Shown piece after piece: positions 30,529-40,708 of a stretch of 64,000 bases of DNA. The notes under the pieces are model-generated. The model was not told the origin of the DNA. It searched no databases and saw only the letters and a program-made list of their open reading frames with translations. Position numbers and translations under genes: made by a program. Origin of the DNA: Fusarium oxysporum f. sp. lycopersici 4287 (Eukaryota > Ascomycota > Sordariomycetes > Hypocreales > Nectriaceae); NCBI RefSeq assembly GCF_000149955.1, contig NC_030988.1, forward strand, positions 5,570,992 to 5,634,991. Direction: 5' to 3'. The number at the start of each line of letters is the position of its first letter. Position 1 is the first letter of the stretch.

Positions 30529-30986
30529 CTGACTTGTCTGGATATTCGTGTAGTTAAGTCCTTGGAAGCGTGACGTCCCGACGTAGGTGGAGAGAGCAGG
30601 CTGGAGGAAAACAGTCAGCCGCGTTTAGGCATCAATTGGGCCCAAATTTGGCCCCCAAATTTAAATTTAGATTGGTAGACAGAAAAAGTGCTATTTTATC
30701 TAGATATTTGGCTCTAATATTGATGCAGATAAGGGCATATTAAATAAAGTTGTTTTTATAGAGTTGTTTTAATTATATATTTAGTAGATGCTATAAGTCA
30801 TTGGATTAAGTTTTAATACTTATTCAGCATTTTGACACACTGAGATATGAGATTATATGTATACCAATAGAGCTCTCAGAAAACGTATCTATTTGAGCTC
30901 TAGAACACTTACTCTAACGCTTATATCTACTCCCAAATTATCTACTAATATTTACATTACATACCTACCTACTTTTATCTTCTAAG
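30529..30986. other. Intergenic, AT-rich
   Basis: Shared upstream region of the divergent HET and secreted-protein genes (~460 bases). The central part is strongly AT-rich. No further feature recognised. Confidence 0.5.
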
Positions 30987-31848
30987 ATGCAGAACTTATC
31001 CATTCTCGTCTTCGTCGCGGTAGCCTCAGCTCGTACCCCTCCAATAGCCAGACGATCATCGGCGCTCCTCGTATTGGAGGGAGTTATAAAACGACGGAAT
31101 ACTACGGTCTATAAAGAGGTGTCTTTATCCCTTAACTGCGAGGAATCTGACGGCCCAGGGTATGTCTCGTGCGCTGGCGGCCCTAAATGCTACAACCCTA
31201 GTAAAGGCGAAGTTTGCTGCTCGGACGGAAGTTAGTTTGTCGGAGTATTCTGCGTTTTAAAGCAGCTAACTAATATTTATAGATTCTTGTCCCCGTGGTT
31301 TCTACTGTGTTAACAATGGTTGCTGTGTGCATGACGCAGACCCGTCGGAATGCGGCGCCACCAGAAGTTTAAGCGTTCTTCCGCCGCCGGCAACTCCAGA
31401 ACCCAGCATATCTCCTGCGTCTACCACGGACGCTAATCCTGCCTCAACCGCCACAACAAAAACAACGCTCCCTGCCGATGGAGGTAGGCATTCTTTTCGG
31501 CCCTACTCAAGAATTATCAGCAGAAACGCATTGCGTTTCCTGTTTTTGACCAACCACCGTCTAGCATTTTCGCCCCATATTTTCCCCGATGGAAATGCAC
31601 TGCGTTTCTCGTACCGCACTAATGAAATCATAACACCTAAAACACGAAACGCGTCGCCTTTCCGTCGGCTGACCCTTGTTGACTTCAACAACTTGACTAC
31701 TCCAGACCTAAACAACATTCATTACCATCGTCTACTGAAACTCAAGTGTTTATCATCTTCGTATAATGTCTACTCCATTTCCGCCATTCTATCCTGTCTA
31801 TTATTCTTATATATTCTTAGTCATAACGGCCCGCTTCTCTGTTTATGA
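30987..31848 (+). CDS. Secreted cysteine-rich protein with Ser/Thr/Pro tail
   Basis: Exon 1 is 30987-31230, the intron 31231-31282 (gttagt...tttatag, branch GCTAAC), and exon 2 starts at 31283. Residues 1-15 (MQNLSILVFVAVASA) are a signal peptide. After splicing, a compact cysteine cluster reads GPKCYNPSKGEVCCSDGNSC followed by PRGFYCVNNGCC and SECGATRSLSV, a pattern seen in many fungal secreted, often GPI-anchored, proteins. A Pro/Ser/Thr-rich stretch follows (ATPEPSISPASTTDANPAS). The frame stays open to the stop at 31846-31848, but text after ~31485 (GTAGGC) no longer resembles this family, so a second intron or a decayed 3' end is likely. The 5' two-thirds are convincing; the C-terminus is not. 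Confidence 0.65.
31523..31608. repeat. Two spaced GAAACGCA/TGCGTTTC palindromes
   Basis: GAAACGCATTGCGTTTC (31523-31539) is a perfect palindrome around a central T. GAAATGCACTGCGTTTC (31592-31608) is the same with one mismatch, 69 bases further on. They fall in the uncertain 3' part of the secreted-protein gene. Confidence 0.5.
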
Positions 31849-32259
31849 ACAACGTAGCCATCCCACTCTACCCCCAGCCAAGCTGCAGAAGCTCGAGAGG
31901 CTCAGCCTCTATTGCAATCTGCCGGAAGCAGCTAAATTCATCGTCCTATAGCAGTCTTTGATGTCCTTTAGTACTTTGCCTTTCAACTGATGCTCCTGGC
32001 GCTCTGTACATAAACATTGCCCACCCTTCGGTATCAGTTCAACATGGCTTCTTAAAGAGTCGAAGAATTATCACAAGTCTTCCGAGTAAACTCGGCTCAT
32101 GTGACGATTCATTTGCTGTCACACGAATTTCGCAGAAAGGTTATCTCTCCCTCCCGTAAGAAGCTCCATAGCTCGAGTCATTTCCTTCCCCAAGTGTAAC
32201 CTTGATATCCTTTTTCTGACTTTTTCTTTCGTAATGTTGGATTTTAACCCATGAAGGCG

Positions 32260-33373
32260 CTAATGCTCTGTCAAAAGCCCGAAATCTTCCAACCTGAGGC
32301 AAGGCAATTCCTTTTCCATCTTTTCCAAGGTCGGCCTCATCTTGTCCACAATGCTACATACAGGAGTGAGAAGAATGATAACCGTCATAATATATCCCAG
32401 AGCTTGACCTTGAGTACCAATTAACGGATGAAAAGCCACTGATCATCTTCTTGACCGATACCATACTATGGCCTTCAAAAGGTGGTTCGATCGGCGGTTT
32501 GAGGATGCCGTTTTCCCCCAATTCCTTCGTTAAATTTCCGAGTAACATGCATGAACACTCGTAAGAGCAGTCTGAGTTATGTTGCAGAGTATCGTGTAGG
32601 CCGTATAGTGTAGTAAATAATTTGCTTAGAGCACTCTGATGCTCTTGATCGATCCGATCTATAAGTCCCTTGTCAGGCAAAAAGTTGACACATAGCTACC
32701 ACTTACCCAAAACTTCTCCCGGAATCGGTGTATTATCTGCCAAGATGAGCCTTGTGCTATGTTTGAACGCGAGCCGAGCCATGCTTTTGAATATATCTGG
32801 ACACGAAAATACCCATGATATTAGTAGCCACTGCATGGAGGCCTTGCCGTAATGGACTGTATGACCATTCTGAAGTGCTTTTAACCATCGTTCAGCAAAA
32901 ACTTCGACAATTTCGTGGCACTTATAATAGTCGACGATGACAGTCACTTTTGCGAGCATCTCCAGATCAAGTGATTTTGGTACGCTCCGGTGATGTCCAT
33001 GTATAATATCAAGAACGATAACAAGAGCTTCCTGATTCCATCCGTGAGTAGTATATCGATAAATCCCACGATGGTCGGTTGAGCCTTCCGCATATGGACC
33101 TTCAACCATTGCTTGAAAAACCGGAGAAGCTAGCACTAGATGTGATGAGGAAACTAGCATTCGATAGTAGACTTCCTCCGGTGCATCACTTGGATACTCT
33201 CCAAAGTGTATATCCTGAGTTAGGGTGAACACTTTGTTCAATGCAGGGCCGTCGCCGACGGGCATAGCGGCCGGTCCTTCGATGGCAGGGATATCCTCAC
33301 TGATAATATCGACATCTTCTCGATCCTCGCGGGGAATAGCAGTGAAACCCTCAGGCGAGGCATCTAGCTTCAA
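32260..33373 (-). CDS. BTB/POZ-like protein, C-terminus shifted by a 4-bp duplication
   Basis: Exon 33373-32707 reads YYRMLVSSSHLVLASPVFQA, the core of fungal BTB-like proteins, then EALVIVLDIIHGHHRSVP and VIVDYYKCHEIVEVFAERW. A 48-base intron (32659-32706, GTAAGT...TTATAG) joins it to RIDQEHQSALSKLFTTLYGL and SCMLLGNLTKE. The frame ends at 32354-32356, at a tandem TACATACA (32355-32362; TGTATGTA on the coding strand). Beyond it, in the frame reached by removing one 4-base copy, the conserved tail continues as SIVDKMRPTLEKMEKELPC to a TAG at 32260-32262. So a 4-bp duplication has removed ~30 residues. The N-terminus is also unresolved: the frame starts without ATG at 33373, the first ATG is at 33265, and an upstream exon may lie at about 33390-33550. 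A signalling or ubiquitin-adaptor role is possible. Confidence 0.68.
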
Positions 33374-34136
33374 GTTCCGGCATTGTTCAGCGTTTCGTCC
33401 CTTTTAACACTCTCGTCTTTGGATTCTTAACTTTAAGGGCCGTGCTTTCGGCCGGCGTATGTGCGTGTATTGAAAGTCTCTCATCTGACCACTGAAAAGA
33501 CTCTTGCCAGTTCGTAGAATGGATAAGCACGGCGTCTCCCTTATGGTGAAACATACAGTATGACTCTCTCATTGCCAAAGCTCAAGATACATAAGCTATG
33601 GGGCAATTTTTGGTGAGGGGTTGGAGACGGAAGTGAGTAAATTGAAGCAGCACATGACTGTTATCACCTTTCCTTACTACACCCGGGATGCGCTGTTTTT
33701 TTCTCAATTAACCTAATTGTTTTCCTCTTAATTGTGAAATCCGGCTGGTCCGGCACAGTCTTCGAAATAGCAATTTGAACAGTGGAAGACGTTTGCCAGC
33801 GCGGTGTCGAGCGGTCTGTAGGGTTATTTACGTCAGCATACAGGTCTGGCCTAAGATGCGGCCAATGAGCGACTCTGCTCTTACTGCTGAGGCTGGTAGC
33901 TCATTAGTCTGAAATTCGAAATGGAGGCTACCATTATGCCACATGGCGTCATATTTACGCCATTTCTGGCCGATAACCTTTCACGCTTTCTAATTGGAAC
34001 AATCCACAATCTCCACTGGGCCTCATAGCTTCAAGCTCCATTCATACGGAAAAGCCCAGTTCTTTTATCCCTTGGAGTGATTTAGGAACCTAGGTCGCAT
34101 GTCAGAAGACATAACATTAACACAATATTCTCAAAA
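33374..34136. other. Intergenic, may hold a 5' exon of the BTB gene
   Basis: A 55-codon minus-strand frame at about 33390-33554 (MFHHKGDAVLIHSTNWQESF...) looks protein-like and could be the first exon of the BTB gene, but no in-phase splice pair was found. The rest is featureless. Confidence 0.35.
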
Positions 34137-34385
34137 ATGAAGCTCTTGTCCGTTGTCACCACCCTGGCCATCCTCTCGACGACTGTCTCCACGGGGCCTG
34201 TCGCATACGGCGTTTGCCAAGCTGGTTGTGCGGGTGTCGTCATGGCTTGCTACGGTGCAGCCGGGTACGCCTGGGGTGCTACTGTCGGAGCTACAGCCCC
34301 AGCAACAATCATAGCCTGCAACAGCGCGTTTGGGACATGCTCCGCGGCTTGTGCCAAGGTAGCCTTGCTGGCCCCTACGCCATGA
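34137..34385 (+). CDS. Small secreted cysteine-rich protein, Zys-like
   Basis: 82 residues from a strong start context (aaaATGAA). Residues 1-19 (MKLLSVVTTLAILSTTVST) are a signal peptide. The mature part has six cysteines in a compact Gly/Ala-rich frame: VCQAGCAGVVMACYGAAGYA, then IIACNSAFGTCSAACAKVAL, ending APTP. This closely follows a family of tiny fungal secreted proteins related by pattern to zygote-specific cysteine-rich (Zys3-like) proteins; the family's function is unknown. No intron is needed. The gene lies alone between the BTB gene and a LINE and shows no damage. Confidence 0.82.
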   Translation: MKLLSVVTTLAILSTTVSTGPVAYGVCQAGCAGVVMACYGAAGYAWGATVGATAPATIIACNSAFGTCSAACAKVALLAPTP

Positions 34386-34824
34386 AGTTTTTCAGAATGG
34401 AACACAACAAAATTTAAGGAGTAGCACTTTGATTCTGAAAGTGGACTATCAAGCGGAATGTTGTGTGGTATAGGCACTACCAGTCATTAGGTTGATGGCA
34501 CAGGTATCATATGTCAAATATATTGATAACGGACATGCTCGTAGCACATTGGGTTTGATCAGCACGGCTGTGCTGAAGTCTTTTCAATTATTCAGATCAG
34601 TTGTGCCTTTGAACCGCGATAGCAGCACATATTTTAGTCACGAAATTGGTACTGGCGTGCAGATATTTGATCTCAGGTATATGTCATCTGCTAGCCCATA
34701 TAAACGTGATTGTCCGTGGATAATTTCATCTTTATCGGCTTGTTGCTCTAAATATATTATCTAATCTTGTGATTTTGAGACGATACCGCTCCGACGTATC
34801 TAGTATGTATCGTAGCCAGATGTT
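34386..34824. other. Intergenic up to the LINE 5' truncation
   Basis: About 440 bases with no recognised feature. LINE-like coding text begins at about 34830-34860. Confidence 0.45.
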
Positions 34825-34859
34825 TTCTCAAGTGGGGTTAACGAGGCTCTGGAGGGGAG

Positions 34860-37653
34860 GAGTGCGCCGACGCCGCGGCTGCTTTTCGAGCCATCAGAAG
34901 AAGCTACCCACTCGGCTTCAACCAGGACGTTCAGGTCGCCAAGAGAGGCTTTCATCGTGTGGTCCGTCGGGCCAAGAGGCGCTATTGACGTAACCTCATC
35001 GACGGCTTCTCCAGCAGTAGCGATGTTTTCAAAGCTGTCCGGTGGCTAAAGTCCCCAGGAGCCTTCCAGCCGCCACCTCTACAGGTCGATAACGTCGTGT
35101 ACGAAAGCCAAATGGGATAAAGCCAACGCACTCCGACAGGCCACGCTTGAACGAAGAATTGCGGAGGACGACATCGCAAACGCATGTACGCCAGTATTCC
35201 CACCTAGATCGATCCCATTCTCTCCCGAAATCTCTCTGGAGGAGGCGCAATATGCGACTTGTCACACAGGCAATACATCCCCAGGGTCAGACAACATCAC
35301 AGTCAAACTTCTTGAAGCAGTATGGCATACCATCGGTACACACGTCCGTCGTCTCTTCGAAAGATGCCTTACCATAGGCCATCATCCAAAACCATTCAAG
35401 GAGGCGGAGGTGGTCATGATCGCGAAACCGGGACGGAGAGACCTTACCGAACCACGAGCATGGCGACCTATCTCACTGCTCTCCTGTCTTGGTAAGGGAC
35501 TAGAACGACTGATCGCGCGCCGCCTAGCCTGGGCAGCCGTTCACTACAGCGTCCTTCATCCGCAGCAAGTAACTGCTCTGGTCCATGATATTGAAGAAGC
35601 GTTTGCACGCAAGAAGGTGGCGACTATAGTCACAATGGACGTCCAAGGTGCTTTCGACACCGTCATGCGCAACAGGCTCATCCTGCGTCTTCGTGAGCAA
35701 GGCTGGCCTAATCATCTGGCTCGCTGGGCCGGCTCCTTCATGGGCGGCCGGTCGGCGCGTGTCAGGTACCAAGACACAGTCACGCCCTCTTCTCCCCTTC
35801 AGTGCGGCCTCCCTCAGGGGTCGCCGGTATCGCCAATCCTCTTTCTGCTCTACACTGAGCCAATCTATCGATTAGGGAACCCTCAGGGTCGCTTCGGCTA
35901 TGCAGACGACACGGCCATCCTGTCCATAGGCGACACAGTAGACGAGACTTCTGCCATGGCATCTAGTTCCATCGCCGAGATGGTGCGATGGGGCGCAGAG
36001 AATGGCGTGTCCTTCGACACGAAGAAGACCGAAGTCATGCACTTCTCCCGCAGCAAACTCAGGACTGCGCCGGCAGTACGCCACGGCGATGTCGAGAAAC
36101 ACCCTGAACCAGCTCTACGCTGGCTTGGTATTTGGTTGGATAGCAGACTATCTTTTCGACTTCATGTCGAAAAGTGGGCGGCCAAAGCGAAGGCAGTGGC
36201 TTATCATTTGCGGGGGCTCACCAACACGGTACACGGCCCTCTACCGAGCGCCGTGCGAGGCGCCGTCAGAGCATGTGTCGAGCCAGTGCTGCTCCACGGC
36301 TCCGAGGCGTGGTACCCGGGCACATCCAGGCCACGGTGGAACCAGCCTACGAAAGACATACTATCAAGCAACCAGCATCTTATACAGAGAATGACCAAAA
36401 CCATGAACCAGGCCATGAGAGCCATACTCCCCGTCTGGAAGACGACACCCATCACTATCCTCCACCGAGAAAGCGGGATACCGTCAGTCGACCAACTACT
36501 CGAAGCACAGCGACTTAGGTTCTCCGCGCGGCTCAAGTCGCTCGATGAGGCTCACCCTCTGGCGAGCCGGACACGCTCGCCTAGCCAACCTACTTACCAT
36601 GACCTCATCAAGCGAAAATATCAAGTACAGATAGAAAACGGTTTCAGGACACGTCTTCGACGCACAGACGAACTCCTCGCACCCTGTACGCGACCGAAGC
36701 TCGTCCGGCGTCGCTTCCAACAAGAACAAATGCTACCGCTGTAGGCAGCATCAGAGGAGAAAATAGCTAGCGCTTTTCTCCGCTGGGTTCAGTCACTCGA
36801 CCCTCTCACCTTGGTTGTATACTCGGATGGCTCTTTGTCCGCGGAACGCGTTGCCAGCTACGGCTTCACCATTCATCAGAACAATATTCCCATCTTTGAC
36901 GGATCAGGTCGCCTTGGGCCTGCTGAGGTCTTCGACGCTGAAGCCACTGGAGCATTAGAGGGCTTAAAAGCCACCCTGAACCTACGAGAATCAGGGTCCC
37001 AAAACATATTCATCTGCCTAGACAACCTCGCGGCTGCCACATGCCTGCGAGGTACTCCAGCCGACTCCTCTCAAGACGCCTTTCTCGAGTTTCAGGCTTT
37101 AGCGGCATCGCATGGAGCCACACAGGTTCGTTGGGTGCCAGGACACTCCGACATCCCTGGCAACGAACAGGCCGACAAGCTGGCAAAGGCAGCATCATCG
37201 CTCCCCGAGCCCGAAGGCGCTCAGCCGACGCTGGCTTATCTACGAAGAATCGCAAGACAGAAACCGAACGAAGCATTCGAGGCGTGGTGGTCCACCTCCG
37301 CCCCTGAGCTGTACAGGAGACTCAACCTCAAGGCGACTACAGGCTGTCCGCCGGAGCTGTTGCTCCCGCGCGCAGCCTTGCACCATCTGCTGGCAGCGAG
37401 GTCTCTCCACGGAGACTTCGCCGCATACCACGAAAGATTTAACCACGTCGGTGCACGTCTGGTCTGCTCATGTGGCCGACGCAAAGGACCGGATCACATC
37501 TTCTACTGCAGAAAGGTACCGCCACGTCATCGGATGAGGCTGGCACCCTCACCGACTGCAGCAGTCAATCTAGCAATAGGAAAAGACTTCACCAAGTTCA
37601 TCGACCTGTCCAAAGACAGCGCGTTCTTTGGAAAGACATGCCCTCGTCATTAG
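34860..37653 (+). pseudogene. LINE ORF2: reverse transcriptase and RNase H, with several lesions
   Basis: Upstream linker text (AFRAIRRSYPLGFNQD, VAKRGFHRVVRRAKRRY) meets a TGA at 34986, shifts frame near 35117 and enters the long frame at 35410. The RT has AWRPISLLSCLGKGLERLIA, TMDVQGAFDTV, GLPQGSPVSPILF and FGYADDTAI. A small deletion is suspected near 35570, where PQQ joins VTALVHDIEEAF without the usual spacer. TAG at 36742-36744 interrupts the frame once, and the same frame continues into RNase H with all four catalytic acids: VVYSDGSLS, FDAEATGAL, ICLDNLAA and EQADKLAK. The zinc-like tail CSCGRRKGPDHIFYC is present. At least two of the lesions (TGA, TAG) could be RIP. This copy cannot mobilise itself. 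Confidence 0.87.
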
Positions 37654-37755
37654 GCGACGACGACCAGAGAAGCACTTGCGACTCTCTCTCCCTCTCTTTT
37701 CACATCTCTTTTGTACACATTTTCTTCCTTACTTTGTCTTTCTCTCACCTGTTCT

Positions 37756-37795
37756 CGACCAGATGAAGGGCGCCATCACGCCCTCCATCTGGTCG
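37756..37795 (+). other. 16-bp hairpin in the LINE 3' UTR
   Basis: CGACCAGATG (37756-37765) pairs with CATCTGGTCG (37786-37795), and AGGGCG (37767-37772) pairs with CGCCCT (37779-37784), with one unpaired base on each side and a CCATCA loop. Likely an RNA structure of the element transcript. Confidence 0.65.
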
Positions 37796-38122
37796 TGACC
37801 ACCTTGAGGCAGTCTCGGGCTGCCGTATGCATAGGCTGATCCCAACCCTCCTGACACCAGGCTCCATAAGCGGCTTCGATTCTTCGGCCGCGCCTGATCA
37901 TCCCGCTGACGGGTAACAGGCTCGACAGGATGCGCCATTTGTGCCGATGATATGCTGGATAAAGTGCTGTCTACTGACGCGTTCGCAGAAATTGGACATT
38001 CGAGGGGAAAACTAATTTCGCGTTGCGAATGACTAATCCTTTTGTAGCCAATAGCATTCTACGACTAGCGTATAGATAGATTCTTTAGGCCAGCACGTCC
38101 TGTGCCCCAGTAGGGGACTTTC

Positions 38123-38178
38123 GGGGCCGATGGCCCCCCGGACGAAAAATATACATACATACATACATACATACATAC
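38123..38178 (+). repeat. LINE 3' end: GGGGCC hairpin and (ATAC)7 tail
   Basis: GGGGCC-GAT-GGCCCC (38123-38137) is followed 13 bases later by seven ATAC units (38151-38178). A terminal stem-loop next to a short tandem-repeat tail is the usual recognition site for the element's own reverse transcriptase, and marks the 3' end. Confidence 0.7.
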
Positions 38179-38569
38179 GCATGGAAATAGGCCATAGATA
38201 GAAACACATGTGAGGGCGAACAGGGGGGATAGGAAAAGATGCGGGGTACACGAAGATTAATAATAGAAGAGTAGGTGTCTGGATTCGTGAGGTTCAACGA
38301 GGAGAGGAGGGGCTTGAGGCCATGCCGAGCAGATGCGCCTTACAAGGCATTCTTCATGTTGAAGCTGCAATGCACACAAATATCAGCCTGGTAATAGCAA
38401 AGTAGGTGACAGAGGGTGTCAGGTCAACGTTCCCCGCAGGTGTTGCTCCTGAATCTTCTCACTGACTTGTACTCCCTCCTCTACCCATGCTAATTCGCGT
38501 TTTAATTTGTGGACAGCCTGTTCAGGCATACCGACACTACCCAAATCCTAAAATACAAACGGCCACAAT

Positions 38570-39090
38570 TCATCCCTGGCACAGCCCGGTCCCCATCATC
38601 GTGTTGTATTCATATTGAACCTTGTCTAGGATCAATTCTATTGAATTGAACCATTGTTCATCACCTTTCCCAAACTCAACATTCTTGTGAATAGTTTTCC
38701 ATATTTGGCTGCTTCTGCAGTGGAATAATCTTGGCATATCTCCATTGACAGTAATTCCATATCGCGGTTTTGAATAGCATGCACCGCCACCGCTGGGCTT
38801 TACTCGAGCTTGCTTAGTTGACACCCCCTCCCAGCTAGCCAACGAGTAGGGGTATGTAAGAAGTGTGTTCAGTTGCAAGGGGGTGTCATCATTTCGGCCG
38901 TGGTTCGCCGCTTCCATAGTTATATCTATCGGCTCTAGTCCTACCCAACTTCCTGATCTACCACACATCAGCCGCATCATAATCTGACCAAACCTCTAGT
39001 GATCATGTCAAAATATTTTTTCCCGTGTCTTACCGGCTTTTGGAACCGTTCTACGAAGGGTTGTATTAATTCCTTTGGCACCTATCGTTG
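38570..39090 (-). CDS. Unrecognised gene, at least two exons (tentative)
   Basis: The 38570-38983 frame reads like real protein (GLEPIDITMEAANHGRN, SLASWEGVSTKQARVK, GITVNGDMPRLFHCRSSQ). A 50-base intron at 38984-39033 (gtaaga...ggtcag on the minus strand) would join it in phase to an upstream exon, VPKELIQPFVERFQKP, which opens right after an AG. A further downstream exon is possible (DLGSVGMPEQAVHKLKRELA, to TGA at 38420), but I found no in-phase donor. I do not recognise the family and the start codon was not located. It lies directly after the LINE tail, so the gene may also be a fragment. Confidence 0.4.
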
Positions 39091-39842
39091 TACCAATTGT
39101 CTAACTAATGATAGTTGCATCAATTCGGGAGATCGAAGCATTTGCCAGTACTCATGGTTTCACGATAGAATTTGAACCCCCAGGGTCTCATGACGGTCAT
39201 ACATCACATCAGTGTCTCGATCGCTGCATATGCTCTTGGAGGGCTACACTGTCGGGTTGGACCTCCAATACAGGAAAATGTTTTTATGGACCAGATAAAG
39301 AAAACGTCGCGCAGCAAACCCACGCTAATATGAAAATGGCAGTGAAAAGGAAGATACCAAGGTAGATGGATGTCATTTACAACAGCGGAAATCCCATCAT
39401 GAAGTCGATAGTGGTATAGGAATAGCCCCAGGTATTCAAGTATCATCAAGATGAGCAAACTGCTCATCCATCCCGAACTCAATCGTCTCTTTCTGTGCCT
39501 CTATCAATAAGACAGTCTCGAAACGACAAATGAAGCTGTCAAACCAGTGAGCAGAAGTCTCCCGGAACACCTAGGATAGAATGTAGCCTATTCCTGTATT
39601 CTCTTCGCAGTCTACCCAACCGATGTTCTTAGAGTTTATCGCTTGCAGCGATTGTTTTTCTCCCCTATCAAAAATCGTGGAATTAATAAAGCTAGATAAA
39701 GTCGACTTACAAAAACGAGTCTATGCCTTCCGATCAATATTATCCATTTGTCTTCTGTTCTCACACTTTGCATTTACTATCTTCTCCTCATTAGTATTTA
39801 AAGACTTTCTTGACTCCGATAAAAGCAGAGCTCCTAATAGTC
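39091..39842. other. No supported gene
   Basis: About 750 bases. An 85-codon plus-strand frame at 39108-39365 is not recognised. No repeats noted. Confidence 0.4.
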
Positions 39843-39931
39843 CAAACTGCAGTCCAGACTAATAGTCCACAGACTATTGGTCCAGTTTGCGTCTCTCGGG
39901 CTTGGCTGACAGTCCAGTCTACGTCTCTCGG
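39843..39931. repeat. Nested palindrome and direct repeat, possible transposon terminus
   Basis: CAAACTG (39843-39849) pairs with CAGTTTG (39883-39889). Inside, GACTAATAGTC (39857-39867) pairs with GACTATTGGTC (39872-39882) with one mismatch. The 10-mer CGTCTCTCGG then occurs twice (39890-39899 and 39922-39931). AGTCC and GGTCC words continue to about 40020. No gene overlaps. Confidence 0.6.
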
Positions 39932-40708
39932 ACCGGACGGATGGTTCAGTCTGACTTCTACCAGGCCGACTAGTAGTCCAGTCCGAAGGTCGTAGACTAA
40001 CGGTCTGACAATTAGTCCGTCCCAAGATTCGGGGTGACTCAGGCAACGTCTTTCCAAATCTGTGGCCTGCTGCAGAGTGCTAATTCAACAACTACGCGAT
40101 CCAACGCGTCCAACGTGTGACACGCGTTTGGTAAAAATTTCGACGCAGTGCTAAGACATGTTAGCCGGTACAGCCCAGCACAGTGTTAATCTATGGCATA
40201 CCAAGTACCTTGCAACTGAAACCATCGGCCGAACAAGATCCCAGAATCACATGTTTCGACCTGTTCAAGAGCATCCTAATTTTATTGCTTTGAAATGGCT
40301 ACCTGGACCTGCGCCAAGTCCAAAATACACCCCTGGACCGATGTGCCAGCGACCGCAGATCCCCCGCATACCTCCTCGTGGATGGTCAACTTCCGAGCCC
40401 CCGTCAACCATACGTGCGCAAGCCGAATAACGAACTCAATAATCAATTCTAATCAGACACCAAGCTGTCGCGAGAAGAGCGCGAAACCGGCGCGGGTGGA
40501 ACAGTGCAACGACGATCCAAGGTTTTTCGTGAAGCATGACGGGATGGCGCCAGGCGGGCAGTTTCACGGTGGCCCCCAGACGGAGGAATCGGTTGGTTGC
40601 TGAGCGCGGCGTTGCGAGCCCAAATAAAACCGTAGGGTAATTCGTCGGCACAATGATAAAGATAACATCTGTACTGGGCCATGAACACGGTGGACACATG
40701 ATCGCCCA
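39932..40708. other. No supported gene
   Basis: About 780 bases. Overlapping short frames on both strands at 40158-40745 are not recognised. Confidence 0.4.

Larger units (their letters stand above)
34825..38178 (+). mobile_element. 5'-truncated LINE (Tad-like), left copy
   Basis: The element covers the end of the linker after the endonuclease, the reverse transcriptase, RNase H, a structured 3' UTR and an (ATAC)7 tail ending at 38178. ORF1 and the endonuclease are missing, as expected for incomplete target-primed reverse transcription. A target-site duplication was not identified because the 5' end is not sharp. Confidence 0.8.

Noticed and set aside
39843..40020. AGTCC-rich repeats considered as an array with spacers
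   Set aside because: Repeat words are irregular in length and spacing; the palindrome explanation fits better.
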